Assembly: GCA_963989245.1 (NCBI GenBank)
Contig: OZ022342.1
Coordinates: 19,385,868 to 19,449,867, forward strand
Direction: 5' to 3'
DNA length: 64,000 bases
Source of the DNA: Nansenia antarctica
Lineage: Eukaryota; Chordata; Actinopteri; Argentiniformes; Microstomatidae
Shown here: positions 11,482-21,026 of the stretch, one piece after another
How the letters are laid out: every line of letters starts with the position of its first letter
How positions within the stretch are numbered: position 1 is the first letter of the stretch
Program-made: the position numbers and the translations under genes
Notes under the pieces: generated by a model
The model's database searches: none
Told to the model about the DNA's origin: nothing
Seen by the model: the letters and a program-made list of their open reading frames with translations, nothing else

Positions 11482-13043
11482 CTCGTATGTGTCGCCTGCG
11501 CTGTTCAGTGTCATGATATTTTCTCCAATGGGCTCAACTGGACTATTCTTCATTGTGTTATCAGCACGCGGTGTGTTGTCATTGTATGACGTAACAAACT
11601 TGAAGTCACTGGTGCGTGAGCCCGTTGTCAGGTATGCGTCATAATTGTAAGAGCTACGGAGAGTTCCAGCTCCATCCACCTCTGCATAGTTGGGAGGGAA
11701 ATACGCGCTGGGAATGGTGACTGCTCCATCAAACAACATTCGAGGCTTTCTCCTGCGGCAAAACCTCACGGCCACGATGAGAATAATGAAAGTGATGAAA
11801 AAGGTGGAAACGGAAACTAGTGCGATGATCAGGTAGGAGGTTAGTTTGGAACTACTCCCATCATAAGACATGTCTTTCAGTTCTGGAACTTCAGCCAAGT
11901 TGTCTGATATGAGTAAATATACTGAACAGGTTGTGGAGAGAGAGGGCTGTCCGTTATCTTTCACTGAAATAACAAGGTTCTGCTTCATACTGTCAGATTC
12001 AGAAATGTCCCGCTGTGCCCTGATCTCTCCGCTGTGGAGACCTATAGTGAAAAGTCCCGGATCAGTCGATTTTACGATTTGGTATGAAAGCCATGCGTTC
12101 TGTCCAGAGTCAGCATCCACAGCTATCACCTTGGAAACAAGTGACCCCGCCATAGCAGCCTTGGGGACCATCTCTGTCATCAAGGAGTTCCCTGTAGCAG
12201 GATATAATATCTGTGGAGAGTTATCATTCTCATCTGTTATGAAGACACTCACAGTCACGTTACTGCTGAGCGGAGGTGAACCATTGTCTCTGGCTACAAC
12301 GTGGACTTTGAAGCTCCTAAACTGTTCATAATCAAATGCTCTCACAGCATGGATCACCCCCGTGTCTCCGTTAATGGATAAGAATGACGACACTGGAACA
12401 CCGTTGACCTCACTGGGCAGTAGAGAATAGACCACTGTACCGTTCTGTCTCCAGTCTGGGTCTCTGGCAGTAACAGAACATATAGAGGAGCCAGGCTTGT
12501 TATTCTCAGTCACATAGGCGGTGTAGGATTGTTCTTCAAATACAGGTGGATTGTCATTGACGTCTGACACAGATAAATGAATAGTCTTCGAAGAGGACAA
12601 AGGTGGAGACCCTTCATCTGTTGCAGAGATTGTGATGTTATAATCTGATATCATCTCACGGTCTAGTTCACTTGTGGTGACAATAGAATAATAATTTTTA
12701 ATAGAGGGATTTAATTTGAAAGGAACATTTTGCTGAATGGAGCAGCGGACCTGTCTGTTCCTCTCTGAGTCGTTATCCTGTACATTAATGATGGCCACCT
12801 CAGTGCCAGGTAACACATTCTCAGGAACAGGACTGTTTAGCGATTTGATAAATATAATAGGTGCATTGTCATTCGCATCTGTGATTTCGATTATAACTTC
12901 ACAATTTGAAGCTGAGCCTAATCCATCCTTTGCCTCTAGGCTCATTTCGTAATAGGTTTCCTCTTCAAAATCAATACGACCTCTAACTGTTATTTCTCCG
13001 GTGGTCTTATTAATTGAAAATAGTTTCGCTGCTCTGTTACTTA
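11482..13043 (-). pseudogene. pcdhg: Exon C, 3' part (EC3 end to tail), cut off by an LTR element
   Basis: This is the downstream part of a MEHVG-class variable exon, from the middle of EC3 (about residue 284) through EC6, the membrane helix and tail, to GAG at the donor GTAAATC. It is open throughout. One codon is missing relative to its paralogues in the EC5-EC6 region (PATGNS for PATAGNS). It is separated from its 5' part (18628-19478) by a 5.6-kb retrotransposon. If the insert and one copy of the CTTA duplication are discounted, the two parts total 2409 nt, or 803 codons in frame. The insertion is therefore the only visible lesion. It has no promoter of its own, so the piece is probably silent unless the LTR drives it (inference). 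Confidence 0.93.
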
Positions 13044-13746
13044 TGTGACGGTCGGGATTATTACCGCCGCCTTGTAGGGGTTACAAAGTACTTAGTCTGG
13101 GGAGGACTGAGTGGGACAGGATCTAGGTCCCCACACCCAATACCTATGGCCTCAATGTTCAGGTGAGTGAGCAAGTTGTTTCCTGTTTAGTAGCTTGGGT
13201 TAACGTCAACCTCTTAGACGGAGTAAAGTGGGCTTTAGTAGGTGGCCGTGAAAAGTGTGTGCAGTGTGTGCGAGGTAAGTGCCGAACTGACCTGACACCA
13301 CCCCCTACTTTACCTAGGTCTAGCTAAACAGGTGAGGCGCCCCTACCCCCAGGTAAGTAAATGAAATGGGAAATTACAGCTGTTATTCCCATTCAAATGT
13401 TTACTCAAGAATAAACACAGAGCTTATGGAAACGTATTCAAACACAAAACGGTTAACATTTGGGTCAAGAAATTAAATATGGTATGGTTTCATTAATACA
13501 CTGGTCACTAGCAAGAAACCACATGGAAGGCAAATCAATGCATACAATACATCTGTTCTAATTCACCATCCAACCCTGAATGCTTGAAATGTACACTTAA
13601 TAAACCATACCCTTTAAATGCAACATCATCAACTTAACTGAATGCAGATAAACTCAAAACAGGCATTTCACTCTTACTTTCACATTGACATGTAACACAT
13701 CTCAGTCTGAATGAGCAGTCCTTTTCCTCCAGTGTGGGTTTGTGTA

Positions 13747-13817
<71 letters not shown>

Positions 13818-14315
13818 GCGAGCGTTAGTCCGTTCAGCTCACAGTTCTGTTCGTCAGAGATTACCCATCCAGCAGAGATCGCACGTCAAGAGTGTCTGAT
13901 GGCTGGCAGGGCAAACTTCGAAAAACCTCGCTGAACCCACGCCTCACTGGCGCACGCTTCTCCTCTGTCCAGGACAATGAACACCAACCACTAGTAGCTC
14001 CTTTCTCTCGCAGTTCACACACGGGGTGGGGGAGGGGTGAGCTGGCGCACGCTTCACCTCTCGATACCGACGACGTTCAGGCCTGCTCTTCCCAAACAAA
14101 ACACTCGCAAATCAACGTATCCCGTACTTTGTATGACCACTCGGCAATATCTTCTTATCAAAACTATATACTTGCAAAGAGCCCACACCGCTACCGCTCC
14201 GTCCACGTTGCTCGTTCCAACTCACTGCTCCTCTCTCAAGCACACCTGCGCGTCCACACCTGCGCGTTCATGTGACCTCGTCTTAAAGGCGCAGCATATA
14301 TTTGTACCCGCTACA
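13044..14315 (-). repeat. 3' LTR (1272 bp) of the exon-C retrotransposon
   Basis: The sequence is a direct copy of 17358-18627. Read on the minus strand, the element's coding strand, it begins TGTAGCGGG and ends GACCGTCACA, so it has TG...CA ends. The only difference I could see between the two LTRs is one TG unit in the dinucleotide tract (62 versus 60 bases). A CTTA duplication lies outside it at 13040-13043. Confidence 0.93.
13749..13814. repeat. (TG)n microsatellite in the LTR
   Basis: A 62-base pure TG run and short TGCG flank inside the LTR. The other LTR (18065-18124) has 60 bases. Open frames here (VCVCVC...) are artefacts. Confidence 0.95.
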
Positions 14316-14326
14316 TTCCCCCCTGC
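14316..14326 (-). other. Polypurine tract of the exon-C retrotransposon
   Basis: GCAGGGGGGAA on the minus strand directly abuts the 3' LTR (TGTAGC...), the expected place for plus-strand priming. Confidence 0.75.
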
Positions 14327-14583
14327 GAAACCCTGCCATGCCATCCAACATCCAAATGACGATGCGACCTCAGTAAAAGAAGAAATAAAAATACAACATG
14401 TCACTCCATACGACAGTACCCACAGGTAGGTTCACAACACAGGTAACATTTCAACCAGTACATAAGGATGCCTCAGAAGAGCTGAAAACAATAAAACACG
14501 GCATCATAACACTTTTCACTCCTCAATACCTAAAAACATGGACATGCATAAAGGTAAGTATAAAACATTTGCAATTGCACAAA

Positions 14584-17307
14584 TTATTTCAAAACATAAT
14601 CACTTCTGAATCTACAGGGAATTCTACCCCTGGTCTGTCTTTGAGACCGTCTGGGTTCAGCCACACTCTCACTTTCATTCCCTGCATCTGACCCACCCAT
14701 AGTTCCCAGCTCCTCAACTACTTCTCTAATACCCAGGCCTGTGTTTGTGTGGGGCATGTGTGTAGTGGCAGGGATGCATATGAAGTCAGGGCAGCCTGTG
14801 TCAATGTCAGGGTCGGTGTCCTTACTGGACGGGTGCCTCTCCGTAGGCAAGGCGAGCCCTCTCCGTAGGCGAGGCGAGCCCTCTCCGTAGGCGAGGCGAA
14901 CCCTCTCCGTAGGCGAGGCGAGCCCTCTCCGTAGGCGAGGCGAGCCCTCTCCGTAGGCGAGGCGAACCCTCTCCGTAGGCGAGGCGAGCCCTCTCCGTAG
15001 GCGAGGCGAGCCCTCTCCGTAGACGAGGCGAGCCCTCTCCGTAGGCGAGGCGAGCCCTCTCCGTAGGAGAGGCGAGCCCTCTCCGTAGGCGAGGCGAACC
15101 CTCTCCGTAGGCGAGGCGAGCCCTCTCCGTAGGCGAGGCGAGCCCTCTCCGTAGACGAGGCGAGCCCTCTCCGTAGGCGAGGCGAGCCCTCTCCGTAGGC
15201 GAGGCGAACCCTCTCCGTAGGCGAGGCGAGCCCTCTCCGTAGGCGAGGCGAGCCCTCTCCGTAGGCGAGGCGAACCTTCTCCGTAGGCGAGGCGAGCCCT
15301 CTCCGTAGGCGAGGCGAGCCCTCTCCGTAGGCGAGGCGAACCCTCTCCGTGGACGAGGCGAGCCCTCTCCGTAGGCGAGGCGAGCCCTCTCCGTAGGCGA
15401 GGCGAACCCTCTCCGTAAGCGAGGCGAGCCCTCTCCGTAGACGAGGCGAGCCCTCTCCGTAGACGAGGCGAGCCCTCTCCGTAGGCGAGGCGAGCCCTCT
15501 CCGTAGGCGAGGCGAACCCTCTCCGTAGGCGAGGCGAGGCGAGCCCTCTCCGTAGTTGAGGCGAACCCTCTCCGTAGGCGAGGCGAGCCCTCTCCGTAGG
15601 CGAGGCGAGCCCTCTCTGTAGTCGAGGCGAACCCTCCAGGATGCGCTCGCTGAGTGGGGGAATGATGACTGTCTCTCTGCCTGCCACTTTAACATATCCT
15701 ATTCGGTCACTCTGTCCGAGGGACCCTGCCTCTTTTCTGATGTTCGCTATCACCCTGTGGACCTTAGCCTCTGTTTCCCGATACTTATTCATCTTCTTCA
15801 TGCCGTCCGTGGCAACGAAAAGATCCTTCAGTTCACTTAGAACATTCATTCCCAGGATACCTGGGAGGCCTCTCATCTCTTCCACATCTGGGCTTTCATC
15901 TTTAAGGACAAAGACACACTTCCTGCCAACGGTCTTCCCCATGCACTCTACCTCCGCCTCCAGGCATCCAAGGACGGGAATTTCGAGGCCATTGGCAGCG
16001 GCGAGCTGGACCAAGTTGGCTGAGGACAACGCCGACTTCCCAAAGTACTCTCTGAAGTAAGATTCCCGGATTGTGGTCACCTCTGAGCCTGTGTCCAACA
16101 GGCAGTCAGTCTTCACGCCTGCTATCTTCACTTCAACGACCAAGCAGTTTCCAAAGGCACTTACACTTGAGGCTTGAGAAGTGTTACAGGGCTGCCTTGC
16201 CAGGTGACTTCTAATTGCAGGGGTACCTGGACTCTGGCGCATCGCCCCTCCGGGGTCGTTTCCTGCAGGCCCAGATGGCCCATCCCTTCTGAGTGGAGGA
16301 CGTGCTATGCCCATAGCTCCCCTGTTCAGAGGACAGTGTCTGCTGATATGTCCTGGCTCATTGCACGTGTAGCAGATGAACTGCCCATCTTCGTTTTTCA
16401 AAGGGGGGCTTCTTGCCTTCTCGCCTTTCCCTTGTGTCATGCCAGTGCCACTGTGGCCCATCATCTGGAACAGTTCATCTTGACGGATGGCTAACTTTTG
16501 TATTGCTTCATACAACATCTCCATTGTCAACTGCGAAGCAGGTTCGTCGGTAGCCCTGGTAGCATTAATGGCACCTTTGGCACGGGAACTGCTTTGCGCA
16601 CTATCAGACCCCTGAACCTCTTCCTCCTCAGACCATGAGATGGCGTCTTGCATTAGCTCAGCAAAAGTACGACTCTCATTTTCCTTCAGTCTCCTCTTGA
16701 TCTCTCTTCTTAAGATATCATCTCTAAGCCCAAGAGCAAGCTGTTCTTTCAGCATTCCGTCTGAATCAGGGACACGCTTGGCATCTCTACGACGAATTCG
16801 CATTAGCTTTTCTTGAAGGTCATAGGCGTAAGAACGTATGGTCTCTCCTGCCAACTGCTTGCGGTCATAGAATTCTTTGAGCCGGGTGCCTAAAGGGACT
16901 TTGTCACCATAAGTCTTACGCAGTGCTTCAAATATGGTCTCTGCATCCTTAGCTTTGTCTGCCATATACTTGACTGTGAGTTTGGCTTCGTTTTGAAGAT
17001 GCTGCTTGATGAACTCGGCTTGGTCCTCTATAGGGACCTTCATGATTTGAAGGGCAGATTTAATTGATGTGATCCATTCTTCAATATCTACATCACCTTG
17101 TTTACCACTGAAATCTGAAATCTTGCGGTCTCTGGGGATATACACAATAGATGCAGGGGGCTTTTCTTTCTGCTGATCTATGACTGCTTTAGCTAATGCC
17201 AGAGCTTCTCTATGCTCGCTTCTAGCTTGTATCAGGGCCTCGGCTTGGTCATTGAACCTCTCCATCATCCCCTCAAATTGCTTCTTAAGTTCCTCTAATT
17301 CTGCCAT
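14584..17307 (-). CDS. Gag-protease polyprotein with a minisatellite replacing RT/RNase H/integrase
   Basis: An open frame of 907 codons starting at the ATG of [10 protein letters not shown], 50 bp after the 5' LTR; an in-frame GTG lies three codons upstream. Residues 1 to about 250 resemble a retrotransposon capsid. A zinc knuckle [14 protein letters not shown] (CX2CX4HX4C) lies at about 312-325. An aspartic protease core, [10 protein letters not shown], lies at about 401-410, with a later ILGMNVL. After [12 protein letters not shown] the frame enters a repeat of [15 protein letters not shown] units (about 557-823). It ends with an 85-residue tail finishing [16 protein letters not shown], which looks like the basic end of a gypsy-type integrase. 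RT, RNase H and the integrase core are absent. The frame has no interruption, consistent with recent origin or selection on Gag; I cannot tell which. Confidence 0.88.
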   Translation of the reverse strand: MAELEELKKQFEGMMERFNDQAEALIQARSEHREALALAKAVIDQQKEKPPASIVYIPRDRKISDFSGKQGDVDIEEWITSIKSALQIMKVPIEDQAEFIKQHLQNEAKLTVKYMADKAKDAETIFEALRKTYGDKVPLGTRLKEFYDRKQLAGETIRSYAYDLQEKLMRIRRRDAKRVPDSDGMLKEQLALGLRDDILRREIKRRLKENESRTFAELMQDAISWSEEEEVQGSDSAQSSSRAKGAINATRATDEPASQLTMEMLYEAIQKLAIRQDELFQMMGHSGTGMTQGKGEKARSPPLKNEDGQFICYTCNEPGHISRHCPLNRGAMGIARPPLRRDGPSGPAGNDPGGAMRQSPGTPAIRSHLARQPCNTSQASSVSAFGNCLVVEVKIAGVKTDCLLDTGSEVTTIRESYFREYFGKSALSSANLVQLAAANGLEIPVLGCLEAEVECMGKTVGRKCVFVLKDESPDVEEMRGLPGILGMNVLSELKDLFVATDGMKKMNKYRETEAKVHRVIANIRKEAGSLGQSDRIGYVKVAGRETVIIPPLSERILEGSPRLQRGLASPTERARLAYGEGSPQLRRGLASPRLRRGFASPTERARLAYGEGSPRLRRGLASSTERARLAYGEGSPRLRRGLASPTERARLVHGEGSPRLRRGLASPTERARLAYGEGSPRLRRGLASPTERARLAYGEGSPRLRRGLASPTERARLVYGEGSPRLRRGLASPTERVRLAYGEGSPLLRRGLASPTERARLVYGEGSPRLRRGLASPTERVRLAYGEGSPRLRRGLASPTERVRLAYGEGSPRLRRGLALPTERHPSSKDTDPDIDTGCPDFICIPATTHMPHTNTGLGIREVVEELGTMGGSDAGNESESVAEPRRSQRQTRGRIPCRFRSDYVLK
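14836..15637. repeat. 22-bp coding minisatellite, about 36 units
   Basis: The unit on the plus strand is about CCCTCTCCGTAGGCGAGGCG plus two bases. Variants are GAA for GAG and GTAGA or GTGGA for GTAGG. The period is 22 bp, so three units make 66 bp, or 22 codons. The encoded repeat cycles with a 22-residue period. A second minus-strand frame (14718-15695) is open for 325 codons and encodes the same repeat. A 5-bp slip near 15530 (an extra GAGGC) changes phase locally. Confidence 0.95.
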
Positions 17308-17334
17308 GGCTTTCACTTAAAAATGGTTGCTTAT

Positions 17335-17357
17335 TCTATCCTGTTCGTGACGCCAAT
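17335..17357 (-). other. Primer-binding-site candidate of the exon-C retrotransposon
   Basis: Directly 3' of the 5' LTR the minus strand reads ATTGGCGTCACGAACAGGAT. The TGG start, complementary to a tRNA CCA end, fits a primer site. I could not match it to a tRNA from memory. Confidence 0.55.
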
Positions 17358-18060
17358 TGTGACGGTCGGGATTATTACCGCCGCCTTGTAGGGGTTACAA
17401 AGTACTTAGTCTGGGGAGGACTGAGTGGGACAGGATCTAGGTCCCCACACCCAATACCTATGGCCTCAATGTTCAGGTGAGTGAGCAAGTTGTTTCCTGT
17501 TTAGTAGCTTGGGTTAACGTCAACCTCTTAGACGGAGTAAAGTGGGCTTTAGTAGGTGGCCGTGAAAAGTGTGTGCAGTGTGTGCGAGGTAAGTGCCGAA
17601 CTGACCTGACACCACCCCCTACTTTACCTAGGTCTAGCTAAACAGGTGAGGCGCCCCTACCCCCAGGTAAGTAAATGAAATGGGAAATTACAGCTGTTAT
17701 TCCCATTCAAATGTTTACTCAAGAATAAACACAGAGCTTATGGAAACGTATTCAAACACAAAACGGTTAACATTTGGGTCAAGAAATTAAATATGGTATG
17801 GTTTCATTAATACACTGGTCACTAGCAAGAAACCACATGGAAGGCAAATCAATGCATACAATACATCTGTTCTAATTCACCATCCAACCCTGAATGCTTG
17901 AAATGTACACTTAATAAACCATACCCTTTAAATGCAACATCATCAACTTAACTGAATGCAGATAAACTCAAAACAGGCATTTCACTCTTACTTTCACATT
18001 GACATGTAACACATCTCAGTCTGAATGAGCAGTCCTTTTCCTCCAGTGTGGGTTTGTGTA

Positions 18061-18129
<69 letters not shown>

Positions 18130-18627
18130 GCGAGCGTTAGTCCGTTCAGCTCACAGTTCTGTTCGTCAGAGATTACCCATCCAGCAGAGATCGCACGTCA
18201 AGAGTGTCTGATGGCTGGCAGGGCAAACTTCGAAAAACCTCGCTGAACCCACGCCTCACTGGCGCACGCTTCTCCTCTGTCCAGGACAATGAACACCAAC
18301 CACTAGTAGCTCCTTTCTCTCGCAGTTCACACACGGGGTGGGGGAGGGGTGAGCTGGCGCACGCTTCACCTCTCGATACCGACGACGTTCAGGCCTGCTC
18401 TTCCCAAACAAAACACTCGCAAATCAACGTATCCCGTACTTTGTATGACCACTCGGCAATATCTTCTTATCAAAACTATATACTTGCAAAGAGCCCACAC
18501 CGCTACCGCTCCGTCCACGTTGCTCGTTCCAACTCACTGCTCCTCTCTCAAGCACACCTGCGCGTCCACACCTGCGCGTTCATGTGACCTCGTCTTAAAG
18601 GCGCAGCATATATTTGTACCCGCTACA
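17358..18627 (-). repeat. 5' LTR (1270 bp) of the exon-C retrotransposon
   Basis: This is the partner of 13044-14315 with the same TG...CA ends, differing only by one TG unit as far as I can see. It joins exon C sequence at CTTA (18628-18631). Read from exon C, the protocadherin frame runs about 31 codons into this LTR and stops at 18534. Confidence 0.93.
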
Positions 18628-19478
18628 CTTACACGACTCAATTCATAAGTCACCTCTCCATTCAGTCCTTCGTCTGCATCAGTAGCCGTTACTGTTGTTA
18701 CTACTGTACCTAACGGAGCGTTTTCGGGTAGACTGACCTTGTAGACATTCTGGCTAAACACTGGAATATTATCATTCGCATCTAAAACTGTGACGTGTAT
18801 AACAACAGTACCAGACCTCTGTGGAGTCCCACCGTCAACCGCAGTCAGTAAGAGGGTCATCTCCTGCTGTTGTTCACGATCAAGCTTTTTCTCAAGAACT
18901 AACTCACTGTTTTTCCTACCATCTGGGTTTGATTTAACACCTAAAACAAAGAAGTCATTTTTTTCAAGGGAATATTTTTGAACTGCGTTTTGTCCAATAT
19001 CCGCATCATGGGCCTCCCGCAGGAGGAAATGAGTTCCTCTATCGGCCGATTCACTGATCTCTAGTTCAATGCGATTATTAGAAAATACTGGAGAGTTGTC
19101 GTTAACATCGTGAATTTGCACAATAATACGATGCAGTTCGAGAGGATTCTCTAACACAAGCTCGTATTTCAAGGTACAAGAAACCCTCGACCCACACAGC
19201 TCCTCCCTGTCTATTGTTTCAGCAACAACGAAATCTCCAGTATTAAGATTCATGTCGCAATAACGTTGACGACTGCCATCCATATCCAAACGAGCCTTAC
19301 GAGCAGACAAACCTTTCGCATCCAGCCCCAGATCCTTAGCTAAGTTTCCAATCACAGTTCCGCGTTTCATCTCCTCCGGAATCGCATAGTTCATATCTCC
19401 AAGGCTTGTCCGCACTAAGAACACAATAAAAACCAGACAGTACGTCGAGGCCGATACTGATAATCCAACGTGTTCCAT
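18628..19478 (-). pseudogene. pcdhg: Exon C, 5' part (signal peptide to early EC3), truncated by the LTR element
   Basis: This is the N-terminal 283 codons of a MEHVG-class exon: ATG of [14 protein letters not shown], signal peptide, EC1, EC2 and the first part of EC3. It ends at the CTTA duplication where the LTR begins. Calcium linkers DVNDN and DANDN are intact. A transcript from its promoter would encode EC1-EC2 plus part of EC3, then about 31 LTR-derived residues and a stop. The product would be soluble, without a membrane helix or constant region. An upstream in-frame ATG (19542-19544) adds 22 residues. MEHVG is preferred because paralogues E and F start there and it gives a clean signal peptide. 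Confidence 0.93.
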
Positions 19479-19624
19479 AATCCCAAACTGTATAGGTCCT
19501 ATACTAAAAGCGGTATGAATGTGTTTTTCAACCCTTAAAATCAAACATTTACTCCGTAATTGTGTCCAATAACACGCTCAATATGGTCCATCTGAAAGAG
19601 TCGATGGTTTGTGTCACCGAAAAT

Positions 19625-19712
19625 ATATTCCTCCCTTTTACGGTTAAACTGGGTGGAGACATGTATATCGTCCAATATTCAGTGAACAGCGACGCGTAGA
19701 GTAATCCTTGGA
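19625..19712 (-). promoter_or_regulatory. Conserved promoter block (CSE/CGCT box) of exon C
   Basis: CTGGGTGGAGACATGTATAT, then CCAATATTCAGTGAACAGCG ACGCG. It is intact although the exon it serves is split, so transcription from it may continue. Confidence 0.7.
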
Positions 19713-19794
19713 AAACTACATTCAAATGTTTAAAACAGAGATTCCAACACAAAGGCTGTAGATACAACATACGTCGCTTGAAGTACAGTTTTTC

Positions 19795-21026
19795 ACATGA
19801 AGTATACCCAACATTACACATACTTTAGCCTAAAGCATGGAGGGGGGGAAATATGTTTTTGTTCCCTTATACGTTGTACAGCTGGAAGGCCGACCATTAG
19901 CTCAGTACATTTCCCTTCTTTGAATCTTCTACGGAGCTGTCCATGTGTGTGGTGCTGAAACATTGCAGACGTCCTTTTTCTAAATTACAACCGGGTAGCC
20001 TACTTATCTTACTGGTAGGCCTATACGGAACTCATTCGTAATGAAAAAGAATGACTGATCAATTGACCAACCACAAATGACAAAGAACAACCTATATTTA
20101 CAGAATGTGTATTACATAAACCGATACGGCATGACATGTCATTTAATGTAAATAGATTGTGTAGAAGTTTTGCTATGCAAAAGGCGTATACAAATCTAAT
20201 TATTCAACTAATAATATGTAAGATCAGCATTACTGACGTAATTAAATGATAATTTGATTACATCGAATTACACTATGATAAACCCATGTCTACAATAAAT
20301 GTAAAGCCATGTAGAAATGTCAAGAAGACTTTAAGATGACTAAAGAGTAATTATAGCATCAATATACCGACATGTGCATTGTGTAAATCATAATAATAAT
20401 AATAATATAATAATAATAATAATAATGTAAATCAATACATGTTTAGCCATGTGACCACTGCTCACTATCACACACCAAATGTAATAAAGCATTGCAGTGT
20501 TTAATAAAACAACACGACCCAAAATGTGCAATGGACAAGGTCAGAGAGAAAAAGGTGGAATTAAAATTGTATTGTTCAAGCAGTTGAAAAAACACACTTC
20601 AAGTTCATAGAAATCTAATTCTTGAACAAATAACATTTTAGATCAGCATTAATGACATAATAAATTGATCATTTTAATTGTATTTCATCCAACTTGTATA
20701 AGCCAATTTCTTCCATGAAATGAAAGAGCATAATGAGAATATCTCATTAAGAATAGCCAGAAACACTAAAGAAGACTAGAGAATCATTAAAGCATTAAAA
20801 TACCAATATGTTCTATGTATGAATCAATACATGTTTGGCCACACACCAGCAGCAAAAATAACATTGCAGTGTTTGAATTAAAAACATATTCCATCCTTCA
20901 TACAAGCTCAGATACCTTAGAATTCAGAGAGGATAATAAAATCCTACAGTTCAAGCAGGTAAAAAGCAGATAAAAAATGTAAGCAATCATGTATTCAAGG
21001 CTATGACGTTAAAATGTGGGATTTAC
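19795..21026. other. Intergenic unit between exons D and C (no gene)
   Basis: Non-coding copy of the inter-exon unit also found at 1-1199, 52130-53876 and 56600-57808. It contains an AAT-type microsatellite at about 20390-20432. I see no gene. Confidence 0.75.
20390..20432. repeat. (AAT)n microsatellite
   Basis: ATAATAATAATAATATAATA and following, absent from the paralogous positions near 52705 and 57205, so it expanded after duplication. Confidence 0.9.

Larger units (their letters stand above)
13044..18627 (-). mobile_element. Young non-autonomous LTR retrotransposon inside protocadherin exon C
   Basis: A 5584-bp element with two almost identical 1.27-kb LTRs and a 4-bp target duplication CTTA (13040-13043 and 18628-18631). 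It has a primer-site-like TGGCGTCACGAACAGG directly after the 5' LTR and a purine tract before the 3' LTR. Its only long frame is Gag plus protease with a minisatellite in place of reverse transcriptase, RNase H and most of integrase. It would need enzymes from a full-length relative. It lies in the same orientation as the protocadherin exon. The duplication length and gene order suggest a Ty3/gypsy-type element; this is inferred. Confidence 0.92.

Noticed and set aside
13711..13934. Open frames of VCVCVC repeats in both LTRs
   Set aside because: They are produced by the TG microsatellite and have no coding signature.
14836..15637. Regular repeats suggestive of a CRISPR array
   Set aside because: The units are contiguous with no unique spacers, and the context is a eukaryotic retrotransposon, so it is a minisatellite.
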